Origin: Rhodocyclaceae bacterium | Lineage (GTDB): Bacteria; Pseudomonadota; Gammaproteobacteria; Burkholderiales; Rhodocyclaceae | NCBI GenBank assembly: GCA_016791105.1 | Contig: JAEUNM010000110.1 | Coordinates: 1-64,000 of the forward strand | Length of the DNA stretch: 64,000 nt | Direction of reading: 5' to 3' | In this document: piece by piece, positions 35,668 through 44,007 of the stretch | Numbering within the stretch: position 1 is the stretch's first letter | How the letters are laid out: every line of letters begins with the position of its first letter | Notes under the pieces: model-generated | Seen by the model: only the letters and a program-made list of their open reading frames with translations | Databases searched by the model: none | What the model was told of the DNA's origin: nothing | Translations under genes and position numbers: made by a program

Positions 35668-36141
35668 TCAGGCTGCCTCTATCATGACGCGGTCGCCCGT
35701 GAGCTGCATGCTTTCTATCGCCGCATCGTTGGACGACGCATTGAAGCTGGGCGCATCCAGTTGCGTCGGAAAGGCGTTGATGACTTTCCAACTAATGACC
35801 GCCGCACCCTGTTCGTCGCACAGGCGGATGAATATATCTTTTTTCTCCACCTGATTGATCTGGATGCTATTGATCCACTGGTACAGCGTGCTGATGCTGT
35901 CGCCGCGCACCACGCCCTTCTTGAGCGTGATTTTCACCTCGCCGGGCTGGGCCGGCATGATCATTTTGCGCGGCCCGGGGCTGCCGCCCTGGGTCGGGCT
36001 TTCTTTGTACGTGGTGGTGGTAACGGAAATGTTGAGGCCGGATACTTCGGAAAAACCCACGGCCTTGCCGTTGATTTCCACCTTGTAGTTGTACACCGGC
36101 AGCGGATAAGCGTTCTTGATGTCCTGCGCAGTAAGAGCCAT
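35668..36141 (-). CDS. Major eCIS inner-tube protein (Afp1-like)
   Basis: 157 aa, the usual tube-protein length, with a strong AAGGAAAGG ribosome-binding site. Hallmarks: YPLPVYNYKVEINGKAVGF, SEVSGLNISVTTTTYKE, GEVKITLKKGVVRGDS, FIRLCDEQGAAVISWKVI, PSFNASSNDAAIESMQL. Hexamers stack into the tube that carries cargo and is driven out by sheath contraction. It directly follows the sheath gene (39 nt gap), the normal order. Confidence 0.93.
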   Translation of the reverse strand: MALTAQDIKNAYPLPVYNYKVEINGKAVGFSEVSGLNISVTTTTYKESPTQGGSPGPRKMIMPAQPGEVKITLKKGVVRGDSISTLYQWINSIQINQVEKKDIFIRLCDEQGAAVISWKVINAFPTQLDAPSFNASSNDAAIESMQLTGDRVMIEAA

Positions 36142-36180
36142 GTTGGCAACCTTTCCTTGGGCGAATCAGTTCAATGCGAA

Positions 36181-37800
36181 TCAGGCTTCCTGCATTTTGT
36201 GCGAGAAGCGCAGGATGATGAATTCCGCCGGCCGCACGGCCGCAATGCCGATTTCGACGATCATGCGGCCTTCCAGTATGTCCTGCGCCGTCATGGTTTT
36301 GCCCAGGCCCACATTGACGAAATAGGCCTGTTCCGGCTTCGAGCCGGCCAGCGCGCCCTGTTCCCACAGTCCGAACAGGTAGCTGCCTATCATGGCCTTC
36401 ACCTTGAGCCAGGTGTTCGCGTCATTGGGCTCGAAAACCGCGAAGGCGCTGGCTTTGCGGGTCGATTCTTCGATCATGATGAACAAGCGCCGCACCGGCA
36501 CGTAACGCCATTCGTTGTCATTGCCCAGCAGGGTACGCGAACCCCACACCAGCGTGCCCTTGCCCGTGAAACTGCGGATGGCGTTGATCGACTTCCCGCT
36601 ATCGGGGTCCACGTTGAGGCTGGCCTGGTCGTCATTGGAAACGTTGGATACCGGGCCGATCACCGACGACACGCTCACATTGGCGGGGGCTTTCCACACG
36701 CCGCGTTCGGCATCCACGCGCGCGTAAATGCCGGCGATGGCGGAACTGGGCGGCAGCACGACCTGACTGGCGGGGTCGTTGGCCAGCGCGGTTTTTACCT
36801 TGTTGTACAGCCCGGTATTGGTCGTTTTGAGCGACGACAGGGGCAGTTGCGCCACGGCCAGATCGGCGCTGGCAGCTTTTACGCCGGCGCTGCCGTCACC
36901 CACTTGCACGACGCTAAATCCGGACTTGGCTTTGGATGAGGCGTTCCAGGCCGTTACGGCGTCTTTGGACAGTCCGTTGGCCGGGAAAACGATGGACAGG
37001 GTGCCAGATTCGGTTGTGGTGTCAAAATCGAAGGTCGTGACGGTTGCGTCGGCATTCGCGGCGACCTTGACCCGCGCCGGACCGGAACCGGTTCGGCTGA
37101 CCAGAAAGCCATTGGTGCCGGAACTCCACTGTAGCGGGCCGGGTACTTTCACGCCCGATTCGAGGTATTGGTAATTCAGGCTGGTCAGCAGGAAAGGATG
37201 GTAGGCTGCGCCGTAGGACAGGTAATTGGTGCCGACGCCGTTGCGGAAGCTGGTTGCGTCGTCTCTCAGGGATTTATTGTCCTCGCGTGGAACGTCAAGA
37301 ATGGCGAAGCGGTCGGCCAGTTTGCCGCACTGGGCAAGGGCCTGTTGAGCGAGGTCGTAATAATCCGTCTTCGACAAGTTGATGGCATCGACCAGCACGA
37401 TGAGCGTTGGCTCGTCCAGCTGCTCCAATTGCCCTAGGCCAGTAACAAAGGCGGCCTTGGCCGGTGTCGCCGAATAATTGCCGGTCGATACGATGTAGCA
37501 AGGCCCGCCGCCATTGCGGAAAAACAGGGTGAGCGCGTAATACATCAGGAAGCGGTTGGTCGAGGCATCCGAGCGCGTCAGGCTTACGCTGCCGTCGCCG
37601 GCTACGGTAACCGAATACGCCGATGGGTTGGCCTTGCCGAACTGGCTTTCGTATTCCAGCAGGCTGGTGATTCTGGCGACGCCGCTGCCCTTTTCCGTAT
37701 AGCCGATGAAAGCCGGAACGGCGGTGGCCACCTGTGCGACGGACGGCGGAAGCAAAGAAAGCTCTTCGACCCATACGCCCGGAACGTTATATGTCGGCAT
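36181..37800 (-). CDS. eCIS contractile sheath protein (Afp2-like)
   Basis: 539 aa with a GAAGG site before the ATG. The start YNVPGVWVEE and PAFIGYTEKGSG are typical of phage tail sheath proteins, and the C-terminal domain has LVWGSRTL, WRYVPVRRLFIMIEES, FEPNDANTWLKVKAMIG and VEIGIAAVRPAEFIILRFSHKMQ. Only this sheath gene is present, whereas Afp and PVC have several. Its contraction drives the tube outward. Confidence 0.95.
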   Translation of the reverse strand: MPTYNVPGVWVEELSLLPPSVAQVATAVPAFIGYTEKGSGVARITSLLEYESQFGKANPSAYSVTVAGDGSVSLTRSDASTNRFLMYYALTLFFRNGGGPCYIVSTGNYSATPAKAAFVTGLGQLEQLDEPTLIVLVDAINLSKTDYYDLAQQALAQCGKLADRFAILDVPREDNKSLRDDATSFRNGVGTNYLSYGAAYHPFLLTSLNYQYLESGVKVPGPLQWSSGTNGFLVSRTGSGPARVKVAANADATVTTFDFDTTTESGTLSIVFPANGLSKDAVTAWNASSKAKSGFSVVQVGDGSAGVKAASADLAVAQLPLSSLKTTNTGLYNKVKTALANDPASQVVLPPSSAIAGIYARVDAERGVWKAPANVSVSSVIGPVSNVSNDDQASLNVDPDSGKSINAIRSFTGKGTLVWGSRTLLGNDNEWRYVPVRRLFIMIEESTRKASAFAVFEPNDANTWLKVKAMIGSYLFGLWEQGALAGSKPEQAYFVNVGLGKTMTAQDILEGRMIVEIGIAAVRPAEFIILRFSHKMQEA

Positions 37801-37804
37801 GGTA

Positions 37805-38581
37805 TTAAACCTTCGTCAGTGAGGTGTTGGAAAGGTACTTCACGATTTGAAACGCGGCGTCAACGAATTCCCCCGTGGACGCAAGCTTCGCCTTGAAGAA
37901 GTTGCGCCAGGAAGGATAAGGTAAGTTCTCGAGCACGGCGGTGCCGGCTTCCATAAGTTTGATGCCCGGCAAGCCGGATTCGCTGCAGGGAAAAATGTCT
38001 TGCGCGATGAAGCGCAATACGCGCGCGCCCGGATATTGGCCGGCCAGGCTTGCAGACATGGCGTCGCTGTTGTCGGCCAAAGCCCATACGGGTTGTTGGC
38101 CGGCACCGGCGATGGCATAGGCGTTGTCCGGCTTGTCGCGATCGGTAACCAGATAGTACACCGCGAGAAGCTTTTTCGCCGCGAAACTGAGCTGCAGATT
38201 GTTGCCCGGCGCCTGATTGAAATTGCGCCGCACGGCGATATCGACATAATTGCTGCCGGATGGAACGCTCGGATAGATAAGCTCGTAATCGGAGCCGCCG
38301 GCGAGCGGCGTGGCATCCGTAAACAGCAAAAAATCCGGGCTGCGCAAATCGAGGCTGAACCTGAGCACGCTATCGACAGGGAAGGGGATGAGCGGTTTGC
38401 CGGCGCCATCCGCTTCCACATAAACATCCATTCCGGCCGGCCTGGGTTTGATCAGGCAGCGATGATTAGTCAGCATCGCGCGGGTGTCGCCCGCCGGCGA
38501 CAGGTCGAAATCACCGCACCAGCCGCTGCGGTAATAAGCATGCTTGATGTCCATGCCGAGCAGCTTGCGGTAGGCGTTCAA
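37805..38581 (-). CDS. Unknown 258-aa protein between the cap and sheath genes
   Basis: Start set at the TTG at 38581, whose TTGA overlaps the DUF4255 stop; a longer frame runs out of phase into the DUF4255 gene. Visible parts: RKLLGMDIKHAYYRSGWCGDF near the N-terminus, a strand-rich middle (DSVLRFSLDLRSPDFLLFTDA, NNLQLSFAAKKLLAVYYLV) and a C-terminus ending FKAKLASTGEFVDAAFQIVKYLSN. No signal peptide or membrane helix. I recognise no family. It sits where Afp and PVC have no homologue, so it is a candidate accessory structural or cap-associated protein. Confidence 0.7.
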   Translation of the reverse strand: MNAYRKLLGMDIKHAYYRSGWCGDFDLSPAGDTRAMLTNHRCLIKPRPAGMDVYVEADGAGKPLIPFPVDSVLRFSLDLRSPDFLLFTDATPLAGGSDYELIYPSVPSGSNYVDIAVRRNFNQAPGNNLQLSFAAKKLLAVYYLVTDRDKPDNAYAIAGAGQQPVWALADNSDAMSASLAGQYPGARVLRFIAQDIFPCSESGLPGIKLMEAGTAVLENLPYPSWRNFFKAKLASTGEFVDAAFQIVKYLSNTSLTKV

Positions 38582-39162
38582 TTGAGGCCCCGCCGGTTCA
38601 AACTGCCCACCGCCGGGGCGGACGGTTGCGCGGCTTCGTCCAGGAACACCACGGTGCGTATGCGGTAGGCCACGGACGGAACATAGTGGGTTCTGAACAA
38701 GCCCCATAGTTCGTTTTGCTGCTGCGTGGTGAGGGATACCAGATCGAGCGCCAGTTCGGCAATTTCGCCCCCCAGTTCGGGCGCGCTCTGGCGGTCGAAT
38801 ACGTTGTTGCTCTGAAAAAACCGGACTGCCTGGGAGAGGTAATTCAGGCCCTGCGCGTAGTCCGCGAATTTGGCTACCAACAGCACGTATAGATTCATGC
38901 TGATGTCCGGCCGCACGCGCTGGCTGCTCCCGTTAGGTCCGGCCCGCACGAATGGATCGCCGCACGGCAAGGACGTTTCTTTCTCGACCCGATACAGCAG
39001 AACAGTCAATTTGTCCAGCTTGAAGCTGATCGAATCGGCTTTCTGATCGCCATCCAGGAACACCACCTTGTCTTCGCTGGCGCCGGTATCCGAGGCGCTG
39101 GAAAACGACTTGAAGTGCCGGTTAAGTCTGTCTCTGAGGAACAACAGCGCATCGGCGATCAC
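38578..39162 (-). CDS. DUF4255 eCIS cap protein (Afp16/Pvc16-like)
   Basis: 194 aa from a GTG at 39162. Features of the Pvc16 N-terminal (DUF4255) family: IADALLFLRDRLNRHF start, LTVLLYRVEKETSL, RPDISMNLYVLLVAKFADYAQGLNYLSQAVRFFQSNNVF and LALDLVSLTTQQQNELWGLFRTHYVPSVAYRIRTV. Afp16-like proteins cap the sheath and fix particle length. It is the first gene of the eCIS run; in Afp and PVC this gene is last, so the order here is rearranged. Start lies about 400 nt from the proposed promoter. Confidence 0.9.
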   Translation of the reverse strand: MIADALLFLRDRLNRHFKSFSSASDTGASEDKVVFLDGDQKADSISFKLDKLTVLLYRVEKETSLPCGDPFVRAGPNGSSQRVRPDISMNLYVLLVAKFADYAQGLNYLSQAVRFFQSNNVFDRQSAPELGGEIAELALDLVSLTTQQQNELWGLFRTHYVPSVAYRIRTVVFLDEAAQPSAPAVGSLNRRGLN

Positions 39163-39575
39163 GTGTTCATCAATCCGCTTAGTTGGGAGGCTGTTTCAAT
39201 CCGGTGGTCCGCAGGCAGGCGGCACGGGCCGGGCTTGCGGAGAGCTGTGCAGATCACGCCCTGCGTGCCGAACAGCATGTCATGGCCGGCTATGGTACAT
39301 CAAGACATGGTCAGGCACCGCAGCGGCATTTGTGCATTACATCACGCGCGGCAACGGCCGCGCGAGGGGGCAAAAAAATTTTGTCGTGGCTTGCTGCGAG
39401 CGTGGCATTGTGGTACTGCCAGGTTGGTGGGGGCGACATGGGCAGGACGTCAGTTTAATGCGGGCTGGCAGGGAAAATCTTGCCGTTCCGTCGCGCTGCG
39501 ATTGCGGGTTGTCATGGCGTGTCGGGGCTGCACGTGCTCATGTCGCGCCACCCCTCGGTGGCCGGCGATCATGGT
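39163..39575 (-). promoter_or_regulatory. Long untranslated leader of the eCIS operon with a hairpin
   Basis: No credible gene lies here; short frames on both strands lack ribosome-binding sites and conserved patterns. If transcription starts near 39569, the first cistron has a ~400-nt leader. It contains an 8-bp perfect stem CGCGCGGC/GCCGCGCG (39345-39352 with 39357-39364, 4-nt loop) beside a run of seven T's in the transcript, and a small GCCACC/GGTGGC hairpin close to the predicted start. Such a leader could carry post-transcriptional control, but no known riboswitch or sRNA motif is recognised. Confidence 0.4.
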
Positions 39576-39604
39576 TGTATAGATGACGCTTCGGGGCAAG
39601 TCAA
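39576..39604 (-). promoter_or_regulatory. Sigma70-like promoter reading into the eCIS operon
   Basis: On the minus strand TTGACT (39599-39604) and TATACA (39576-39581) are separated by exactly 17 bp, each one base from the consensus hexamers. It lies in the gap between the CHASE2-SpoIIE gene and the first eCIS gene and points leftward into the eCIS genes. This is the best promoter match I saw in the window. Start of transcription would be near 39569. Confidence 0.6.
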
Positions 39605-39733
39605 GAAGCTCGCAGCGGCGCCCGGGCGGCAAATTCGCGCGGCCCTTGCTACGCCTGCTGGCGCGGCCATTGCGGACGCTTTGGCCGCATGTACGCAATC
39701 GCAGCGCGATGCGCAGGAATGCTCGCGCCGCAT

Positions 39734-41878
39734 CTAAGCATCGGCACGATCGGCCGAATTTTCGTCTGGCCCGGCCCACTTCACGACCACGATGGTGAGG
39801 TCATCCGGCAATTGCGCCCCATCGGCAAATTTGAGTACGTCGGCCAGCACCGCGTCGATCGCCTCGGCGGCGTCGGCGTGGGCGGGCAGGGCGGCCAGCA
39901 CCGCGGCCAGACGTTCGCGCCCATACAGGCCGCCGACGGGGTTGATCGCTTCGGTTACGCCGTCGGTCACCAGGCAGATGAAATCGCCCACCGCTGCCAC
40001 ATCTTGGGCGCGCTCGTAGCAATAGTCTTCCAGCACGCACAGGGGCGGGCCGCCGGCCTGATCGAGCGCACGCACGCCGCCGCGGCTTACCACCAGCGGG
40101 TATTCGTGGCCGGCATTCACGTATTCGACACGGCCGCTTTGCAGGTCCAGCACCAGCGCCACGAAGGTGACGAACATCGCTTCCGGGTTGTCGCGTGCAA
40201 TTTCCACGTGGGCGCGGTTGATGACGGCGTCCAGCGCGGCGTTGTCGCGCAGTGCGCTGCTTTTTGCCAGCGATTTGGATAGCGCCATGAACAGGCTGGC
40301 CGGCACGCCCTTGCCGGATACGTCGCCTATCGCGACGAACAGCCGTTCGCCCGGCAGCAGAAAGAAGTCGTACAGATCGCCGCCCACCGATAGTGCCGGC
40401 TGTATGAGCGCGGCCACATCGGCGCGGCGTTCCTTGCCCAGCGCTTCGGACGGACGCGGCAACAGGCCGAGCTGTATGCGCCGGGCGGCTTCCAGCTCGC
40501 CATTGAGGCGCGCACGCTCCTCGCGCTGGGTGGCCAGTTCGCCGGCCAGGCGCCGCCGCGTGCGTTCGGTTTCCACCAGGCTTAGTGCCAGCACGGCGGC
40601 GAATACGGCGCTGATGCCGGCCAGCGGAACGGCCACGTCCAGCAGCAGCAGGAAGGCGCGGAAAGCCACAAATCCGCAGCCCACCAGAAGCGCCGCGCCG
40701 GCGGCAAACAGCGGCAGCGCAAAGCGCGAGCGGGTGCGCGGCACCCGCCACAGGGCGAGGCTGCAGCCGGCGGCATAAATGCCGGCTTCGATCCAGGCCA
40801 GCCAGGCCGGCCGCAGCGGTACGCTATGGGTCAGTATGTTTTCGAGTGCCGTGGCGTGGGCTTCCACGCCGGCGCGCAGCGCGCCGCCCGGTATCGTGAT
40901 GTTGTCCTGCAGGCCCAGTGCAGAAAAACCCACCAGCACGATTTTGTCTTCGAAGCGCTTGGGGTCCACCCGTTCGGCGAATACGTCGAGCGCACTGACC
41001 ACGCGCTTCGGGTCTGGCTCGGCAAAGTAAAGCCACATGCGGCCCTGGTCGTCGATGGGAATATTTACCGCACCGATGCGCGCGGAACGCATGCCGGCGT
41101 GCGCCGCTTCGATCTGGATGCGATCGGCTTTTTCTGCCACGCGCAATAGTTCCGCCGCCAGCGTGGGCCATAAATCCTCATTCACGCGCGCCACGACCGG
41201 CATGCGGCGCACCACGCCCGCTTCGGTGCGGGTGGTGGCGGAAGCCAGCCCGCGCACCGAATTTTCAACTTCCGGAATGGCGTGCAGCACGCCGCTGAAT
41301 GCCGCAACCGCATTGCGAAAGTTTGCGTCCGCGTCTATGGGCCGCGGGGGATTGCCGCCTATGGGCGGGCTGTCGCTGCTTTCCAGCAGGCCGACTGCAC
41401 CCACCGAAGGCGTGCGCGACAGAAAGTGCCCGAGCAAGGTGTCGTTGCCGGGCCGTTCGCGCAGTTGTTGCGCCAGCGCGGGACTAACGCGATCCAGAAA
41501 TTCGGGCGCGTAGCCCGGCGGATGACGGTCGGCCTCGGGCATCAGTACGTCCAGCACCAGTGCGCGCGGCTTGTGCACGCCGATCAGTTGCACCAGGGTG
41601 GCCAGATCGATGCGCGGCCATGGCCACTGGCCCAGAGCCTGCAAGGACGCTTCGTCGATCTGCACGATGGTGACGGGAAATTCCGTCGCCTGGCGCGGAA
41701 ATGCGCGCTGGTAGCTGTCGAATAACGCGAGCCGCAGCGGCGCCAAATAGTTGCTGCCGATAATGCCGGTGAGGCCCAGCGCGATGGCGATCAATAGTCC
41801 CACCACGTGGATGGGCAGGCGCGGGTTTTGCGTGATCGAAGCGGGCAGACCGGCGGGGGTATTCACCGGGCGCGTCAA
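39734..41878 (-). CDS. CHASE2-SpoIIE PP2C-type phosphatase, membrane sensor
   Basis: 714 aa. N-terminal membrane helix (~23-43), extracytoplasmic CHASE2 domain (~45-335, with VQIDEASL, WPWPR, VLDVLMPEAD, IVLVGFSALGLQD), a helical membrane bundle (~355-440), a coiled coil, and a C-terminal SpoIIE/PP2C phosphatase (~490-705: GGDLYDFFLLP, VAIGDVSGKGVPASLFM, CLVTDGVTEA, LPDDLTIVVV). Family members dephosphorylate a STAS antagonist in response to an external cue. It overlaps the MBL gene by 4 nt and precedes the eCIS operon on the same strand. Confidence 0.9.
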   Translation of the reverse strand: MTRPVNTPAGLPASITQNPRLPIHVVGLLIAIALGLTGIIGSNYLAPLRLALFDSYQRAFPRQATEFPVTIVQIDEASLQALGQWPWPRIDLATLVQLIGVHKPRALVLDVLMPEADRHPPGYAPEFLDRVSPALAQQLRERPGNDTLLGHFLSRTPSVGAVGLLESSDSPPIGGNPPRPIDADANFRNAVAAFSGVLHAIPEVENSVRGLASATTRTEAGVVRRMPVVARVNEDLWPTLAAELLRVAEKADRIQIEAAHAGMRSARIGAVNIPIDDQGRMWLYFAEPDPKRVVSALDVFAERVDPKRFEDKIVLVGFSALGLQDNITIPGGALRAGVEAHATALENILTHSVPLRPAWLAWIEAGIYAAGCSLALWRVPRTRSRFALPLFAAGAALLVGCGFVAFRAFLLLLDVAVPLAGISAVFAAVLALSLVETERTRRRLAGELATQREERARLNGELEAARRIQLGLLPRPSEALGKERRADVAALIQPALSVGGDLYDFFLLPGERLFVAIGDVSGKGVPASLFMALSKSLAKSSALRDNAALDAVINRAHVEIARDNPEAMFVTFVALVLDLQSGRVEYVNAGHEYPLVVSRGGVRALDQAGGPPLCVLEDYCYERAQDVAAVGDFICLVTDGVTEAINPVGGLYGRERLAAVLAALPAHADAAEAIDAVLADVLKFADGAQLPDDLTIVVVKWAGPDENSADRADA

Positions 41879-42840
41879 ACGTCTATTTCCAGGCCGTCCC
41901 AGGCCGCACTGATTTTAAGCAGGGCGCCTTCGCCGCGCGTTATTTCTTCGAAGCGGCGCGTTTCCGCTTCTATCGTGGCGATGCGCTGGTCATCGAACAC
42001 GGGTTCGTGGTGGAACAGAACCAGGTGCTCCACGCCCGCCATCTGTGCCAGTTCCACGCCCACTACGTTGCTTGAATGGCCCCAGTCTTCCTTGACGGAA
42101 ATGGCGTCGGCCAGCGAATACATGGCGTCGAACACCACCACCTTGGCGTTACGGAAAAATTCCACGAAACCCAGCGTGACGTCTACCTTTTCGAGCTTGT
42201 GTTCGGAATCGGTGGAATAGACGGCGGCGCGGCCTTCGTGTTCGAAACGCCAGCCGTAAGAATCGCCGGCGTGGGTTTGCAGCTTGCAGCGCACCTTGAG
42301 CCCGGCGATGTCGTAATCGGTGCCCGGCTGCAGCACGTGAAAGCGGATGTCGGCCCGCAACAGGCCGAAATCGACCGGAAACGAGGGGACATCCTGCTGG
42401 CGGCGGAAGGCGTGCTCCAGTTCGGCATGTCCGCCATAAATGTTGATTACGTTGCCCGGAATATAAGCCGGCGTAAAAAACGGGAAGCCCATGATGTGGT
42501 CCCAGTGCAGATGGGACATGAACAGGTGATACACGGCGGGCTTGCCGGCACGCGCCGCCATGGCGTGGGCGCCGAATGGACGCAGGCCGGAACCGGCGTC
42601 GCAAATGAAAAATTCCTCGCCCGGCAGCAGCAGTTGCACGCAACTGGAATGGCCGCCGAAACTGCCGCTGGCGGCGAAGGGCAGTGCGTTCGTGAGCCAC
42701 TCCAGCGCTTCGGCTTCGCCGCCGAAACGGCGGCCGTCGGCGGCGACCAGGGCGTGCGCAATTTTTGCGCGTACCTGCACGGCCGTCATGGCCACGGGCA
42801 GGGAGCCGCGCGTACCCCAGAAGCGTATTTTCATCGCCAC
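41875..42840 (-). CDS. Metallo-beta-lactamase-fold hydrolase
   Basis: 321 aa. Starts KIRFWGTRGSLP, then GGHSSCVQLLLPG and the metal motif HLHWDH (His110, His112, Asp114, His115), followed by THAGDSYGWRFEHEG and YSTDSE. This RNase Z/phosphodiesterase-like subgroup often includes bacterial cyclic-nucleotide or other phosphodiester hydrolases; the substrate is unknown. It overlaps the CHASE2 gene (ATGA) and lies 3 nt after the STAS gene, so the three form one operon. Confidence 0.85.
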   Translation of the reverse strand: MAMKIRFWGTRGSLPVAMTAVQVRAKIAHALVAADGRRFGGEAEALEWLTNALPFAASGSFGGHSSCVQLLLPGEEFFICDAGSGLRPFGAHAMAARAGKPAVYHLFMSHLHWDHIMGFPFFTPAYIPGNVINIYGGHAELEHAFRRQQDVPSFPVDFGLLRADIRFHVLQPGTDYDIAGLKVRCKLQTHAGDSYGWRFEHEGRAAVYSTDSEHKLEKVDVTLGFVEFFRNAKVVVFDAMYSLADAISVKEDWGHSSNVVGVELAQMAGVEHLVLFHHEPVFDDQRIATIEAETRRFEEITRGEGALLKISAAWDGLEIDV

Positions 42841-42843
42841 GTT

Positions 42844-43218
42844 TCAGGCTGCCGCATAGGCGCGCGCCGCGGCGTCGGACAGTGCCGCCAGGGCGGCCGG
42901 CGTGTCGGCGTGGATGGGGAATAAGGCGCTGAATTTGGTGATGTCGAAAATTTCGCGGACAACCTCCTGCAGCGACGCCACCGCAACGCGGCCGCCGCGC
43001 GGGCGCACTTCTTTGGATAGCAGCATGAGTACGCGCAGGCCCGCGCTGGATATGTATTCCAGGTGCTGCATGTCGAGCAGCAGGGCATCGCCGTCGCTGC
43101 GGCAGGACGCCGCGTGCGGCAACAGTTCGGCCAGCAGGGATTCGCAAACCGTGTGGTCTATGCGCCCGGCGAGGGGTACGACGAGCACGTCGGCATAACG
43201 TTTGGCGGGCAGGGACAT
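42844..43218 (-). CDS. STAS-domain anti-sigma factor antagonist
   Basis: 124 aa from the ATG at 43218 with GAGGAT upstream; a longer frame runs through the aldolase gene and is spurious. The STAS fold shows VLVVPLAGRID, ALLLDMQHLEYISSAGLRVLMLLSKE (phospho-acceptor Ser58 or Ser59) and GGRVAVASLQEVVREIFDITKF. It would be phosphorylated by an RsbW-like kinase and reactivated by a SpoIIE phosphatase such as the one encoded downstream. Confidence 0.9.
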   Translation of the reverse strand: MSLPAKRYADVLVVPLAGRIDHTVCESLLAELLPHAASCRSDGDALLLDMQHLEYISSAGLRVLMLLSKEVRPRGGRVAVASLQEVVREIFDITKFSALFPIHADTPAALAALSDAAARAYAAA

Positions 43219-43265
43219 CCGGATCCTCGTTGGCGCTGAGCGCGCATCGTTCTGGTGCACGGATT

Positions 43266-43946
43266 CTAGGTGTGTGGACCCGCCGCGGCAACGCCCTGCT
43301 GGCCGTAGTACGCAAATTTTTCCAGCACGACGGCCATTTCCTGGCCCGACAGCAATACCGGCGAGCCGACCTGGCAGGCCCGCCAATACTGTTCGCAGAG
43401 GGTTTCCAGTTCGATGGCGAGGTCGAGCGCGTGGCGCAGGTCGCGGCCGAAAACCAGCATGCCGTGATTGGCCAGCAGGCAGGCGTTGCGATCGGACAGC
43501 GCGACCAGTACTGCGTCCGACAAGGCTTGCGTGCCGAAGGTTGCATATTCGGCGCAGCGCACCGTGGTGCCGCCAAAGCGCGCGATCATGTAGTGGAAGG
43601 GCGGAATGTCCTGCCGCAGACAGGCCAGCGCGGTGGCGAAGGGCGAATGGGCATGCAGCACCGCGCCGGCATCGGCATGGTTGGCATACAGGTCGCGGTG
43701 AAAGCGCCACTCCGACGAGGGCAGGCGCGCGCCCTGGGCGCGCCCGGCCATATCCACCTGCACCATGTCCTCCGGCTCTATGCAGTCGTAGGACATGCCG
43801 GTCGGTGTAATCAGAAAGCCCTGCGGCACGCGTACGCTCAGATTGCCCGCGCTGCCGCGGTTGAGGTCGGCACGGCACATGGCCTGCATGGTGTCGATGA
43901 GTTGTTCGCGCAATACGTGTTGGTTCATGGCTGGAGGTGGATTCAT
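43266..43946 (-). CDS. Class II aldolase, probable Ald2-type methylthioribulose/deoxyribulose-phosphate aldolase
   Basis: 226 aa; a start at 43928 is equally possible. Class II aldolase/adducin fold with NRGSAGNLSVRVPQGFLITPTG, SSEWRFHRDLY, the metal-binding HAHS, FHYMIARFGG, YATFGTQALS and CLLANHGMLVFG. It resembles fuculose-1-phosphate aldolases and the Ald2 enzymes of the MTA/5'-deoxyadenosine 'DHAP shunt', and less so MtnB dehydratase. The mtnA neighbour upstream on the same strand supports action on the ribulose-1-phosphate product of MtnA, yielding DHAP plus an aldehyde. Exact substrate is inference. Confidence 0.8.
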   Translation of the reverse strand: MNPPPAMNQHVLREQLIDTMQAMCRADLNRGSAGNLSVRVPQGFLITPTGMSYDCIEPEDMVQVDMAGRAQGARLPSSEWRFHRDLYANHADAGAVLHAHSPFATALACLRQDIPPFHYMIARFGGTTVRCAEYATFGTQALSDAVLVALSDRNACLLANHGMLVFGRDLRHALDLAIELETLCEQYWRACQVGSPVLLSGQEMAVVLEKFAYYGQQGVAAAGPHT

Positions 43947-44007
43947 TCCGCAGCGGGGCAGGGCCAGGCCCTGCCTGCGCGATGGATGGGCTGCGCGCGC
44001 GGGAAAC

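Noticed and set aside
10147-39162. Prophage or type VI secretion system instead of eCIS
   Set aside because: No capsid, portal, terminase or lysis genes and no TssJLM; the AAA+ ATPase, DUF4255 and DUF4157 genes are eCIS markers.
39068-39586. 172-codon rightward frame in the eCIS upstream gap
   Set aside because: No ribosome-binding site or family signature, overlaps the DUF4255 gene, and runs against the proposed eCIS promoter.
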